64,000 nt of DNA from Sacculina carcini (Eukaryota > Arthropoda > Thecostraca > Sacculinidae). The notes under the pieces were generated by a model. The model was not told where the DNA came from and did no database searches. It saw nothing but the letters and a program-made list of their open reading frames with translations. Shown piece after piece: positions 61,001-64,000 of the stretch. Location of the stretch: positions 5,913,749 through 5,977,748 of the forward strand of contig OU696586.1 of assembly GCA_916048095.2 (NCBI GenBank). The letters run 5' to 3'. A program made the position numbers and the translations under genes. How positions within the stretch are numbered: the first letter of the stretch is position 1; the number at the start of each line of letters is the position of its first letter.

Positions 61001-62312
61001 TATCTGTTGTATTCCCCTGTCAATTTGGAAAACTCATAATTGGTAAAATTTAATCATAATTCCAATTGATTAGAAAACACATTGGGCATACATATGTAGA
61101 ATTACATGAAAAAATTTATTAATCGCTTATTTTAAAAATTATAGATAAATTTTTGTTATTTTTATCTAATAATATATAGCATACATAGTTTAACGTTTGT
61201 ATAATGTTAACGAACACATTGTATAAAGTGTTTAGTATGAATCGTGCTGTTGCTATAATGTCTTGTTTTAGTCCAGTGGTTATTTACCTGTGAGGAATTT
61301 CCCACTGGTGGGGAATGGAAGAGTTGTCAAGTGGGAAGCTAAAGATCGGACAGAACAGGACAAATGTAAGATTTATCAATTAAAATTCGTTTATTTTTGC
61401 TTCTAACGACCTCTTGACATCTACTTTGATGTAACGACCGTAACGATGTAATGAGATGGCTCATTAAGAAGTGGGAAATCAGAGAAAAAAGGTTAAGAAC
61501 CAGTGATTTAGCATGTAGTAATTTTGTATATCACTCACATTTACGATACATTTGTGAATAGATCGTGTAACATACCGTGGGTATAGCAACCGTGGATACC
61601 GCACAGGCATATGCGGTGATATATACACTCATGTCACGTGTATGTGCGTGTGTGTGTGTACACACCTAGACTGACGCGGCCCGGAACGTCACGCTTGGTA
61701 ATCCAGAAGCTCACCCACGAACAACACACAATTAACACACATGGTATGTAGACTTGTAACAAGAAGTAGCCTGTCAGACGCTTCAGATGGAAGTGCACCA
61801 ATAACAGCGACACGTGGTCTAACAAACACACACACACACAAACACACACTCACACAATGACCATTGTAAGGTATTTAGGCAGGCGCTTGATTGGTGAATG
61901 TACTTCATTTTCCTCGAAGACATCCCCAATATAAGTTACAATACAAATACTATGGTTGAGCTGAAAACATATAAAAACTTTGAAAAACTTAAACTTCTGA
62001 AACTCTGAAACCTCTGAAAACCTCTGAAACTTAGACACCTGTAGAAATAACTCGTTTTACGTCTATATAATAACCGAGTGAATATAGTCTAATAAATTCT
62101 CATCAATGAAAAAATCATCACCGCAAAAAAGTCGGGCGGTGCATTTAGAACTTGCAAGATGTTTGTGTATTCACCTTTCCGAATGGTGATTTTGGTGCCC
62201 TGGAATGTGGAGATGTTGTTGATGTCGTACTGAGCGAGACTCACTCCGCTGTTAAGAGACACCGGCTTCGTCTGGTCCCAGACGTACATCATATCTCGCA
62301 CTGTGTACCCAT
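28913..62312 (-). CDS. GABA-A-type Cys-loop anion channel subunit, 3' part (five exons)
   Basis: Exons in transcript order: 62312-62175 (end of the ligand-binding domain, [11 protein letters not shown]), 61818-61666 ([20 protein letters not shown]1 and start of M2), 57190-57103 ([11 protein letters not shown], rest of M2, M2-M3 loop), 33867-33732 (M3, [13 protein letters not shown]) and 29431-28913 (intracellular loop, M4, stop). All donors and acceptors are GT-AG and the phases agree; about 343 residues are visible. [19 protein letters not shown] and YATALDW place it with GABA-A alpha/gamma-like subunits (insect GRD type); an exact orthologue is not assigned. The product would be a plasma-membrane chloride-channel subunit. 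Pore position -1' is Gly, 2' is Ser, and the M2-M3 loop has a Trp before the conserved Pro. The M2-M3 intron is about 23 kb and full of transposons. Signal peptide and most of the binding domain lie beyond the window. Confidence 0.93.
29432..30972. other. GABA receptor intron, AT-rich
   Basis: Start of the intron between the M3 and M4 exons. It contains an imperfect TA palindrome at about 30365-30430 and no recognised coding or mobile sequence. Confidence 0.5.
30973..32115 (+). mobile_element. Non-autonomous hAT element, copy B
   Basis: Terminal inverted repeats are TAGGGTGACCTTTTGGTGC (left) and the inverse of TAGCGTGGCCTTTTGTTGC (right). The flanks GTCATAAT (30965-30972) and GTCATAAC (32116-32123) agree at 7 of 8 positions. 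It is homologous over its full length to 21982-23084 in inverse orientation. No transposase frame is present. Confidence 0.88.
32256..33674 (+). mobile_element. hAT element with relict transposase
   Basis: Exact 8-bp target duplication ATTATTAA (32248-32255 and 33675-33682). The terminal inverted repeats are (C/T)AGAGGTCGGAAAAAT. The + strand near 33238-33415 encodes the C-terminal hAT dimerisation region, readable as [18 protein letters not shown] and [16 protein letters not shown]. The upstream catalytic region is too broken to follow. The right end lies about 50 bp from the splice donor of the GABA receptor M3 exon. Confidence 0.9.
33927..34013. repeat. (CA)n microsatellite upstream of the M3 exon
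   Basis: Long CA run, (TG)n on the sense strand of the GABA receptor gene. It ends about 60 bp upstream of the 3' splice site of the M3 exon. Confidence 0.92.
34440..34660. repeat. CA/TACA-rich microsatellite
   Basis: Degenerate CA-rich array within the large M2-M3 intron. The preceding 34014-34439 has a short open frame with no recognised domain. Confidence 0.85.
35084..35473 (-). pseudogene. hAT transposase C-terminal fragment
   Basis: A 129-codon frame ends in the hAT dimerisation signature: [20 protein letters not shown] followed by [13 protein letters not shown]. Upstream coding sequence is frame-shifted and then cut by the insertion at 35615. This is the Ac-like family of cut-and-paste transposases. 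The fragment lacks the catalytic DDE region and cannot be functional by itself. Confidence 0.82.
35615..37309. mobile_element. Non-autonomous hAT-like element nested in an hAT element
   Basis: Exact 8-bp target duplication GTTGGGTC (35607-35614 and 37310-37317). The termini are TAGTGATGC and the inverse of TAGAGATGC. The subterminal regions are runs of T and A around TTTTGCAAAA and CGTGTTTTTTT, able to fold as hairpins. The AT-rich interior has no transposase. Confidence 0.88.
37479..37728 (+). mobile_element. hAT-type MITE, copy 2
   Basis: Inverted ends CAGTGGTTCTTAACCT and AAGGTTAAGAACCACTG enclose a 250-bp element. The flanks CTCTAGTC and CTTCAGTC match at 6 of 8 positions. It is the best preserved of three copies (others at 2718-2976 and 61274-61505). 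Confidence 0.85.
38007..38819. other. Intronic sequence, (TACG) and (GT)n patches
   Basis: A TATACG repeat near 38165-38195, a short (GT)n run near 38284-38318 and ATTTTATTCCATTTGCAAT triplets near 38690-38755. No coding sequence recognised. Confidence 0.5.
38820..39552 (+). repeat. LTR-like repeat copy 1, expanded by a TG minisatellite
   Basis: Shares a start (ACCACTTCAGGGAACCTGCCAG) and an end (AGTCGGTCCAGA...ACTCGC...TGTG...CCACA) with 40085-40318. Between them lies a higher-order array of TGTGTATGTGTGTGCAAC-type units (about 38950-39475), which keeps all six frames open. The two copies in direct orientation, with AATAAA-like and CCACA ends, resemble long terminal repeats, but no PBS or pol was confirmed. 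Confidence 0.5.
40085..40318 (+). repeat. LTR-like repeat copy 2
   Basis: Direct-orientation partner of 38820-39552, without the minisatellite expansion: ATCACTTCGTAGAACCCGCC at the start and CAATAAACAGTCGGTCCAGA near the end. The roughly 530 bp between the copies may be the remains of a non-autonomous LTR element, but it has no protein motif I can name. Confidence 0.45.
40319..43070. other. Intronic AT-rich sequence, no feature recognised
   Basis: Contains short AAT/ATT-rich stretches near 42100-42260 and TATATGTAC repeats near 41400-41445. It ends in TG-rich sequence (42770-42800, 42905-42925) that leads into the LINE 5' region. No exon or element ends identified. Confidence 0.5.
43073..43138. 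repeat. (GT)n microsatellite
   Basis: Uninterrupted GT run followed by TG-rich sequence to about 43295, just upstream of the retrotransposon ORF1. Confidence 0.93.
43333..44604 (+). CDS. Retrotransposon ORF1 (PHD-like finger and zinc knuckles)
   Basis: Intact 423-codon frame. Residues about 24-73 form a PHD-like Cys/His cluster ([22 protein letters not shown]). A predicted coiled-coil stretch (about 115-135) and a Pro/Leu/Thr tandem ([18 protein letters not shown]) follow. The C-terminus has zinc-knuckle clusters ([35 protein letters not shown]). This is the architecture of nucleic-acid-binding ORF1 proteins of CR1/Jockey-group non-LTR elements, which coat the template RNA. Its 3' flank has a conserved end with (AAT)n at about 44945-44965. 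Confidence 0.85.
   Translation: MSVVNIPTGLQPSRAASPPAGTSCGVCKTAVSVSALCCSKCSKYVHVKCSRLPRYVVLNFFTTRCAFTCESCILARDPNTAEMRAWLDSVFHSSPSAKADECPLDKPADSQSLQDLTKTVNEIKQQLQLVCKQKLSSPLLPMPPSLMPTPPSLLPTPTSLLPTPTSCAVQQPRTYSQAVSREIIVKSSDEVAVDSKRVSEALQSVPVLAMTTTKRGAVKVKLPDSKTVGHALKAIKHVAHLKTSCPGKVLPKLTITSVSSDIANDNITEFVSRKNSLVKAAVNRASDFRVLFSKKSSEHTKTVVVAVSPSIRDIIMKSGFVYLGDSRCLVYDRFWVTRCIKCQRHGHKSDKCRAQEATCGWCAGKHTTKSCPAKNARKCINCARAGRANVGHTSFDPSCPCFTSSRTHLISRTQTVEDSNSEN
44868..44965 (+). repeat. Conserved LINE 3'-end-like segment with (AAT)n
   Basis: From GGGCGCTTCCGG to (AAT)n, closely matches 17215-17345. It lies between ORF1 and the EN-RT frame and may be the true 3' end of the ORF1-bearing element. Confidence 0.7.
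44924..47410 (+). CDS. L2/CR1-group retrotransposon ORF2 (endonuclease and reverse transcriptase), near-intact
   Basis: 828-codon frame. The N-terminal AP endonuclease is visible from [12 protein letters not shown] through the GDFN motif ([11 protein letters not shown]) and the HTLDLLLS and SDHSLVEF motifs. The RT follows, with [12 protein letters not shown], the L2-like [14 protein letters not shown] and the catalytic FADDIQILL. In-frame stops TAA (47408-47410) and TAG (47459-47461) interrupt the C-terminus, after which the same frame continues to TGA near 47850. Only two nonsense changes in about 970 codons indicate recent activity. The N-terminal start is uncertain because the first codons read through the AAT repeat. 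Confidence 0.9.
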   Translation: MLLDLPVINNNNNNISRSKSNNAIGLLKCAFLNFRSIRSKISLFASILPKYDIFLIIESWLSVAEISSFDRSLPAGYSAFHNCRPLNVSNPTKCSGGGVSFVYNSNIINAYLCSVEIPIKSFEYICCKVIGKTTLPVCIVNIYRLNSFSSSIFLDEFSSLIDTLLPIFSSRIVICGDFNLWVDAPHLKSCSSMFLQLIDSLGLCNHICCPTHVHGHTLDLLLSFSDSTILIRDLTVFPIDSFISDHSLVEFSARLPITYKSPKLISFSDYRNADLDSLYVNMHLSFATECFVHIPPNSLLGYFNSSLDSLKSTFIPIKVFRSTNTRCPWFNSDIKNSKTSLRRLERQWRRLKTDSSWQSFCSARRHHHLLCDSAKKSYYNSKISSCLNSKKLWKLFDSLLGNSRSLVFPDSASNRLPSLFMNFFQSKIDKIRCLFPAALPLSSPPLPSSVFHSFTSVALSDCRTILRRVHIHSSSLDPIDLSRIPHSIELLLPFLANFMNASFTLGEFLASKTASIIPILKKSDLDTNTLSNYRPISRIPWLSKVLEMAAYIQISEYLESNNLFLPEQSGFRHFHSTETSLIFLYDSIVKSTLSGNDVLLIQLDFSAAFDTVNHLLLIDTLLDLGISGTALSFFRSYLSDRLQFVSTSAYSCSDACPLTCGVPQGSVLGPLLFNMYLTSVGKVLRRHDVSFQIFADDIQILLSSESISHSSVSTILSDIERWAFTRHLKLNPDKTKYILFPSSNSTTSLSIPLSCSVRSLGIILDNSLSFDPHISDIIRCCNYQLRRIYSIRRYITISAAFKLANSFIFSKTQYCCSLLLSLNHSHLR
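47853..48492 (+). mobile_element. 3' UTR and terminus of the L2-group element
   Basis: TG-rich 3' UTR ending in GTGAAAAGCGCGATAAAATG and an (AATGT)n tail at about 48472-48492. The GTGAAAAGCGC end and short-repeat tail are characteristic of L2-type LINEs. Confidence 0.75.
48493..51990 (-). mobile_element. Full-length REL-endonuclease non-LTR retrotransposon within a (CA/TG)n tract
   Basis: A single intact ORF (48599-51649) is flanked by a short 3' UTR (to about 48510) and about 340 bp of 5' UTR. On both outer sides there is a TG run on the + strand, (CA)n on the element's sense strand (48493-48511 and 51986-52056). This suggests insertion into, or 3' ends compatible with, a CA microsatellite. 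The body is GC-rich compared with its surroundings, fitting a young insertion. It lies in the GABA receptor M2-M3 intron, in the same orientation as the gene. Confidence 0.8.
48599..51649 (-). CDS. Retrotransposon polyprotein: nuclear-receptor-like zinc module, PHD finger, RT, restriction-like endonuclease
   Basis: 1,016 residues, intact. Residues 8-69 match the two-finger nuclear-receptor DNA-binding domain: cysteines 8, 11, 24, 27, then 41, 47, 56, 59, with [10 protein letters not shown] in the P-box position and [11 protein letters not shown] at the end. Residues 83-128 form a C4HC3 PHD-like finger. The RT has KLDVANAF (447-454), [10 protein letters not shown] (499-508) and catalytic YLDD (530-533). 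A CRCG...H...C knuckle (about 837-853) precedes a PD-(D/E)XK-type endonuclease with RPDG (895-898) and an Asp at 913 (VWDATC). This RT-knuckle-endonuclease order is known from the R2/NeSL/Hero-type group. The N-terminal pair of fingers would be expected to bind target DNA. The nuclear-receptor resemblance is read directly from the sequence; its origin by capture is inference. Confidence 0.92.
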   Translation of the reverse strand: MATLNETCAVCDAAARAGTSTPICPACKIFLSRNKDRNMSCNRGGNCSLTPTDRSCAGCRLARCLAVGVDQQTPDSTSPQQLCAHCNTPSANKRTISCAACEQTYHLTCVGVTRSQADVLPAWHCRGCLRLQAECGDIHSPEGIDTNDNTPDDIATALASLRQQRHVRQHVPRALRHRVAADLTERITTALQQRTPTAWWRLLSYAATGPLSTGITTPQAGARHHTRPRPQNEDAVVSRSVRAKWADGDIRGALRILTSDDAVAGLSDEVTQALEAKQPPSTEDEPQWPQDQLPQGPSFDANDVKAAVHALPKSSSGGLDGLRPMHLRQLLAPQTAEAGNQLLKALTALINCCAQGLIPDFAKGAFFSARLVALRKKSGGLRPIAVGSIFRRIASKLVAGKLTSALAHELRPVQLGVCTRLGCEAAVHATRHFLSANKGRRGHVLVKLDVANAFNCVNRRTLLYEVSRRFPVALPLVAQAYGQPTPLFHGTRRIWSCRGVQQGDPLGPALFALAVDPVAQRLESPLNVWYLDDATIGGPSDVVQSDIRRLVPALHDIGLTLNTTKCEAIGLGPSDDDTADTLIQRHLPGSTSTPAAMATLLGAPLESGGIPAALDNIHHQLELLIRRTTNIGSHPALFFLSRYASVPRAMYLMRAAPVYRATSQLVTIDDSLRSAIGSCCNVDLDDDQWEQAALPVRLGGIGARRLIDVALPAHIASMEAAGDLVSHIIDRQRGDRPGLPAPPVEEFVSKMCPAFSQDQPLTQRHLDTSASELRWNNLLQRANQVDRARLLAAAAPHSGAWLSALPISSLSLLQPDEAVRVGVALRLGAAIQQPHRCRCGSMTDRWGHHSLSCCHNVGRLPRHTALNDIVHRSLASAGVAAVLEPRGLNRGDGRRPDGITIFPFRRGKSLVWDATCTNTFSRAHLSEGAVAPGAAARAAEETKRRRYLDLSQRYDFAPLAVETTGVLGSTFDDLIKIIGRRITERSGEPRETAWLRQRVSLAVVRGNAAAITGLLN
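51986..52056. repeat. (TG)n microsatellite at the 5' end of the REL element
   Basis: TG run with one TATG interruption, directly adjoining the 5' UTR side of the minus-strand retrotransposon. Confidence 0.9.
52057..52617. other. Intronic sequence, no feature recognised
   Basis: Short degraded frames only, around 52290-52600, with no recognised family. It may be an old transposon remnant leading into the 15-bp minisatellite. Confidence 0.4.
52618..53566. repeat. 15-bp minisatellite, about 63 units
   Basis: Unit TTCTAACAAGTGATC, with scattered variants such as TTATAACAAGTGATC and TTCTAACAATTGATC. A 15-bp period keeps frames open, giving LLEDH repeats on the minus strand. Variant units occur in clusters, as expected for unequal exchange. 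It ends abruptly at a G-rich sequence. Confidence 0.95.
53567..53846. mobile_element. G-rich transposon end related to 5074-6066
   Basis: Two poly-G runs (about 53573-53585 and 53761-53771) and the end CCCCCTTGGCGCTGCCACTG resemble the right part of the element at 5074-6066. The left end was not found, so this is a truncated or diverged copy. Confidence 0.5.
53847..54675. other. Intronic sequence, short CA tract, no gene supported
   Basis: A 69-codon + strand frame at 54149-54358 shows no domain and no splice context. A CA/TACA run lies at about 54372-54440. Confidence 0.45.
54676..54895 (+). repeat. Degenerate (TTAGG)n telomere-like tract
   Basis: Dozens of TTAGG or TTAGGTTAGG-like units with many substitutions (GTTAAG, GTTGGG, GTCAGG). 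TTAGG is the usual arthropod telomere unit, so this is an old interstitial telomere-like array. Confidence 0.85.
55095..55258 (+). repeat. Relict foldback-element arm and 15-bp tandem repeat
   Basis: 55095-55170 resembles the arm of the foldback element at 27957-28720 (ACCATCTTGGCAAATG, CATCGCATCATATCGC, GCTGAACGTTGGC). It is followed by five or six GCTGATATGTTCGTG units. Confidence 0.65.
55285..57060 (+). pseudogene. L2-group retrotransposon fragment, broken ORF2
   Basis: Pieces of reverse transcriptase occur in several frames: a DLSTAFD motif interrupted by TAA (55601-55603), HKALLYPRF where GVPQGS is expected, YADDIQI near 55850 and a conserved C-terminal segment to 56425. The 3' end near 57040 (TGCGCTATACAAAAA) is L2-like. 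A 328-bp MITE (56497-56824) is inserted in the 3' UTR. The endonuclease is missing. Confidence 0.8.
56497..56824. mobile_element. hAT-like MITE with perfect target duplication
   Basis: Inverted ends CATGGGCGTAGAT and ATCTACGCCCATG, with an exact 8-bp duplication TCTAGCTT (56489-56496 and 56825-56832). 328 bp, non-coding. It is inserted in the L2-type pseudogene and therefore younger than it. Confidence 0.88.
57240..58900 (-). mobile_element. 5'-truncated L2-group retrotransposon
   Basis: Contains the RT-bearing frame 57555-58841 on the minus strand and a 3' UTR ending in CTTGGCGCTATATCAAATACATG plus (GTTT)n at about 57280-57304, the usual L2-type end. The endonuclease half is absent. It is inserted only about 50 bp upstream of the GABA receptor M2 exon in gene orientation. 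Confidence 0.85.
57555..58841 (-). CDS. L2-group reverse transcriptase, intact C-terminal two-thirds
   Basis: 428 codons without a stop: [31 protein letters not shown], catalytic [21 protein letters not shown], then the thumb and a Ser/Pro-rich C-terminus ending in PFRQH. It lacks the AP endonuclease by 5' truncation and has no start of its own. The open frame suggests recent insertion. It is related to, but distinct from, the element at 44924-47410. Confidence 0.88.
   Translation of the reverse strand: MLPLPSKLLEAAILPQLRPCIYSALDPCQSGFVSGHSTETLLLSLLNDILASFSVGNSVLFISLDFSSAFDLVNHSILRQDLRHAGLSSSALSLLSSYLADRSFSVRCNSEYSSSSPIISGVPQGSLLGPLLFNLYVSSLCPILRTYPISFHIYADDIQIYFPFSSSNSYLIDQLLSNIAAWATSRDLLLNPDKTEYILFHPPRISPNCLHLSLSSHIRSLGIVFDPSLDFSKHLSNLTRSCRFILRQLYPIRRHIDESSALLLVNSYIFSRLDYCNSLFFHLPQKSLRSLQSIINLSCRFVLRLPPRTPTSVHIRQLGWLPVPSRIHHKLCCLVYKLLHSPSPPSYLLTLLQCSERPSSRRPVPLVSPPALHESNWSAKSFYFSAPRLYNQLPPHVLKQKSYSSFSSALQKILLSLPTPLTPPFRQH
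59152..59396. mobile_element. SINE-like insertion with 10-bp target duplication
   Basis: Flanked by an exact direct repeat CGATATATAG (59142-59151 and 59397-59406). It contains GTGTCGTAAGAGGCGACTA, a motif I associate with arthropod LINE/SINE families, and poly-G and poly-C runs at 59283-59297 and 59326-59341. It ends in an A-rich tail, so the orientation is probably +. Confidence 0.72.
59407..61273. other. Intronic sequence, no feature recognised
   Basis: Part of the intron between the M1 and M2 exons. It contains a short (GTCT)n near 60669-60685 and no supported coding or mobile feature. Confidence 0.5.
61274..61505 (+). mobile_element. hAT-type MITE, copy 3
   Basis: Starts CAGTGGTTATTTACCT and ends AAGGTTAAGAACCAGTG. 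The interior is collinear with 37479-37728 (GGGGAATGGAAGAG, GGAAGCTAAAG, GAGATGGCTCATTAA). The flanks TTTTAGTC and ATTTAGCA agree only partly. It lies about 160 bp beyond the M1 exon in gene orientation. Confidence 0.8.
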
Positions 62313-62539
62313 CTGCAGCCGAAATCGATCCAAGCCGTCATATTATTCATTCTTGTCGCTTGAATAAGTTATGTGCTTTATTAATTTTAGTCTCAAAATT
62401 TGATATTTGGCTTGATCCAATGTTTAACAGTATTGAATACAGAAATTCTCAAACACTCAACACTAATAAGCTCCTATGTAAACCAGTGTATATCCTATAT
62501 TGGATTTTGATTGGATTGGATTTGGATTGATGACTGTTC

Positions 62540-64000
62540 ATCTAAATTTTTCCAGATTGATGACTATGAGTTAGTGACCGCTTCGCCGGACAAAGAAAGA
62601 ATGATGGGTAAAGGATCTGCCATTTATGTGAGCAAAAAATAGAATTACATGATCAGTGACAAGTATTCAAGTGGCACAGAGATTGCCTTTCAGGCAGTTA
62701 CTATCGAGCTGTTTAACCCAAATCAAAGAAATGTAGTTTTATCTCTGTCTACAGGTCTCCCTCTTATCAGTCTTCCTTTTTTATGAATTTTTTAGACACA
62801 TCCCATTTTGGCACATTGTTTAATGATAACCTAGTGGTTATTGGCGGTGATTTTAACATTGGTATTTTGGATAATTCGCAAACAGATTTTGTTGATCTCA
62901 TGGCTTCTCAAGGAGTCTACCCAACAACCAATAAGCCGAATCGTATAACACAAACATTCTCCACTCTGATCGACAACATATTCATCAACAACGCGTCTCT
63001 AGTCTCTTCCAGTGGCATAATAACACATGATACCAGTGATCACCTGCCAACTTATTGCATTGTGGCGTACAATACTGTTTCACCCACAACATTGCATCAA
63101 AATAGGAAATTATTCAATTTTAAATATGCTCAAAAATTAACACAGCAAGTCACAGTTGAGATGGACAAGTTCTATGAGATATCAGAAGCCAAAGAATGTA
63201 CGAACTTCTTCCTACAAACAAGTGTAACTCAAATCGACAAATTATCAAATACTAAAAAGAACCTGAGGAAACAGCCTCAACAGCCGTGGATTAACAAAAA
63301 ACCTTTAGCAGACATCAATCTAATTAGCAAATTACATCTCCAATACGTCAAGAAACGTAAAAAGGAGGACTTTAAAATATTTAAAAAATTTCGAATACAT
63401 TAATAAGCCAAATCCAATTGGCAAAACAGAATACTCTCGAAACCTTTGACCTGAAGACCTTAAGCAACTAAAACGTCATCAATGCAATAAACGAATGATG
63501 TAGAACACATTCTAACCATAACCAACGTGAAAAAACGAAAATGGATTTTACCGTCCTGTTTTATTCACAATGATGTTTTACATGAAAACCCAACAGACAT
63601 TGTTGAAGAATTCAACATGTATTTTACTAACGTTAATCTTAATATAGCAAGAAATATGCCGCTTACCAACGTACACTATAAGATGTTTCTCGATCATTTA
63701 AAGTCGTGTGAAAGTAACAAATTCGTGTTCAAACTGTTCCAAATCTTGTCGTACACTCCATAATAACTCAAATGAAGAGTGGCAAGAGCGCACATGACGG
63801 TCTCACAGGTGAAATTCTAAAACTTATCGCCTCGTCATTCCTCGTCATTGCCGTTGTCATTTTTAAATGTAGCACTTCATCGCAATTTTTAATGTTTGCT
63901 GACGACACTGCTGTCTTTATCTCAGCGTCTACACAGAATGAATTGACGAGTAAAACCAACAATATTTTAAGTAACATATCAGAGTGGTTCAAAGCAAATA
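62540..64000 (+). pseudogene. Non-LTR retrotransposon, endonuclease and deleted RT, runs off the window
   Basis: An endonuclease is readable in the frame 62783-63403 (VIGGDFNIGILD, LIDNIFINN, HDTSDHLPTY). Further pieces follow in other frames (63527-63763; then HDGLTGEILKLIASS). Soon after comes the catalytic region (FLMFADDTAVFI) near 63890-63920, so most of the RT palm has been lost between these points. Stops and frameshifts show it is dead. It is a Jockey/CR1-group element inserted in an intron of the GABA receptor gene, antisense. Confidence 0.8.

Overview
The window looks like arthropod nuclear DNA, probably crustacean, although the sequence alone does not fix the species. The evidence is a Rebers-Riddiford cuticle protein gene, spliced genes with GT-AG introns, a degenerate TTAGG tract, very dense (CA/TG)n microsatellites, and many hAT DNA transposons and non-LTR retrotransposons. 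Most long open frames here are microsatellite read-through and are not genes. Three host genes can be reconstructed exon by exon.

(1) 9.2-14.2 kb, + strand: a three-exon, histidine-rich RR cuticle protein with a TATA box, a four-codon first exon and a poly(A) signal. (2) 15.0-26.2 kb, - strand: a spastin-type microtubule-severing AAA ATPase. Nine exons are visible, with MIT, linker and complete AAA domains, and every intron phase agrees. Genes 1 and 2 converge, with poly(A) signals about 140 bp apart. (3) 28.9-62.3 kb, - strand: the 3' part of a GABA-A-type Cys-loop anion-channel subunit. Its five visible exons carry the end of the ligand-binding domain and M1, M2, M3 and M4; the 5' end lies outside the window. 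Its M2-M3 intron is about 23 kb.

The rest is mobile and repetitive DNA. hAT elements with 8-bp target duplications lie at 2.7, 5.1-6.1, 22.0-23.1, 31.0-32.1, 32.3-33.7, 35.6-37.3, 37.5 and 56.5-56.8 kb. A foldback element is at 28.0-28.7 kb. tRNA-type and other SINEs are at 5.5, 16.8, 21.1 and 59.2 kb. LINE copies are at 17.8-20.0, 23.9-25.9, 43-48.5, 48.5-52.0, 55.3-57.1, 57.2-58.9 and 62.5-64 kb. Large tandem arrays include a 1.07-kb perfect heptamer array (6.4-7.5 kb), a 17-bp array (10.3-10.7 kb), a 72-bp array inside the spastin gene (15.9-16.5 kb), an 18-bp-type array (39 kb) and a 15-bp array (52.6-53.6 kb).

Three observations stand out. A 72-bp minisatellite duplicates a spastin exon end together with its splice donor nine times, always in frame. 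An intact retrotransposon ORF starts with a nuclear-receptor-like zinc-finger module and a PHD finger, followed by reverse transcriptase and a restriction-like endonuclease. And (TG)n tracts lie just upstream of most 3' splice sites, always with TG on the sense strand.
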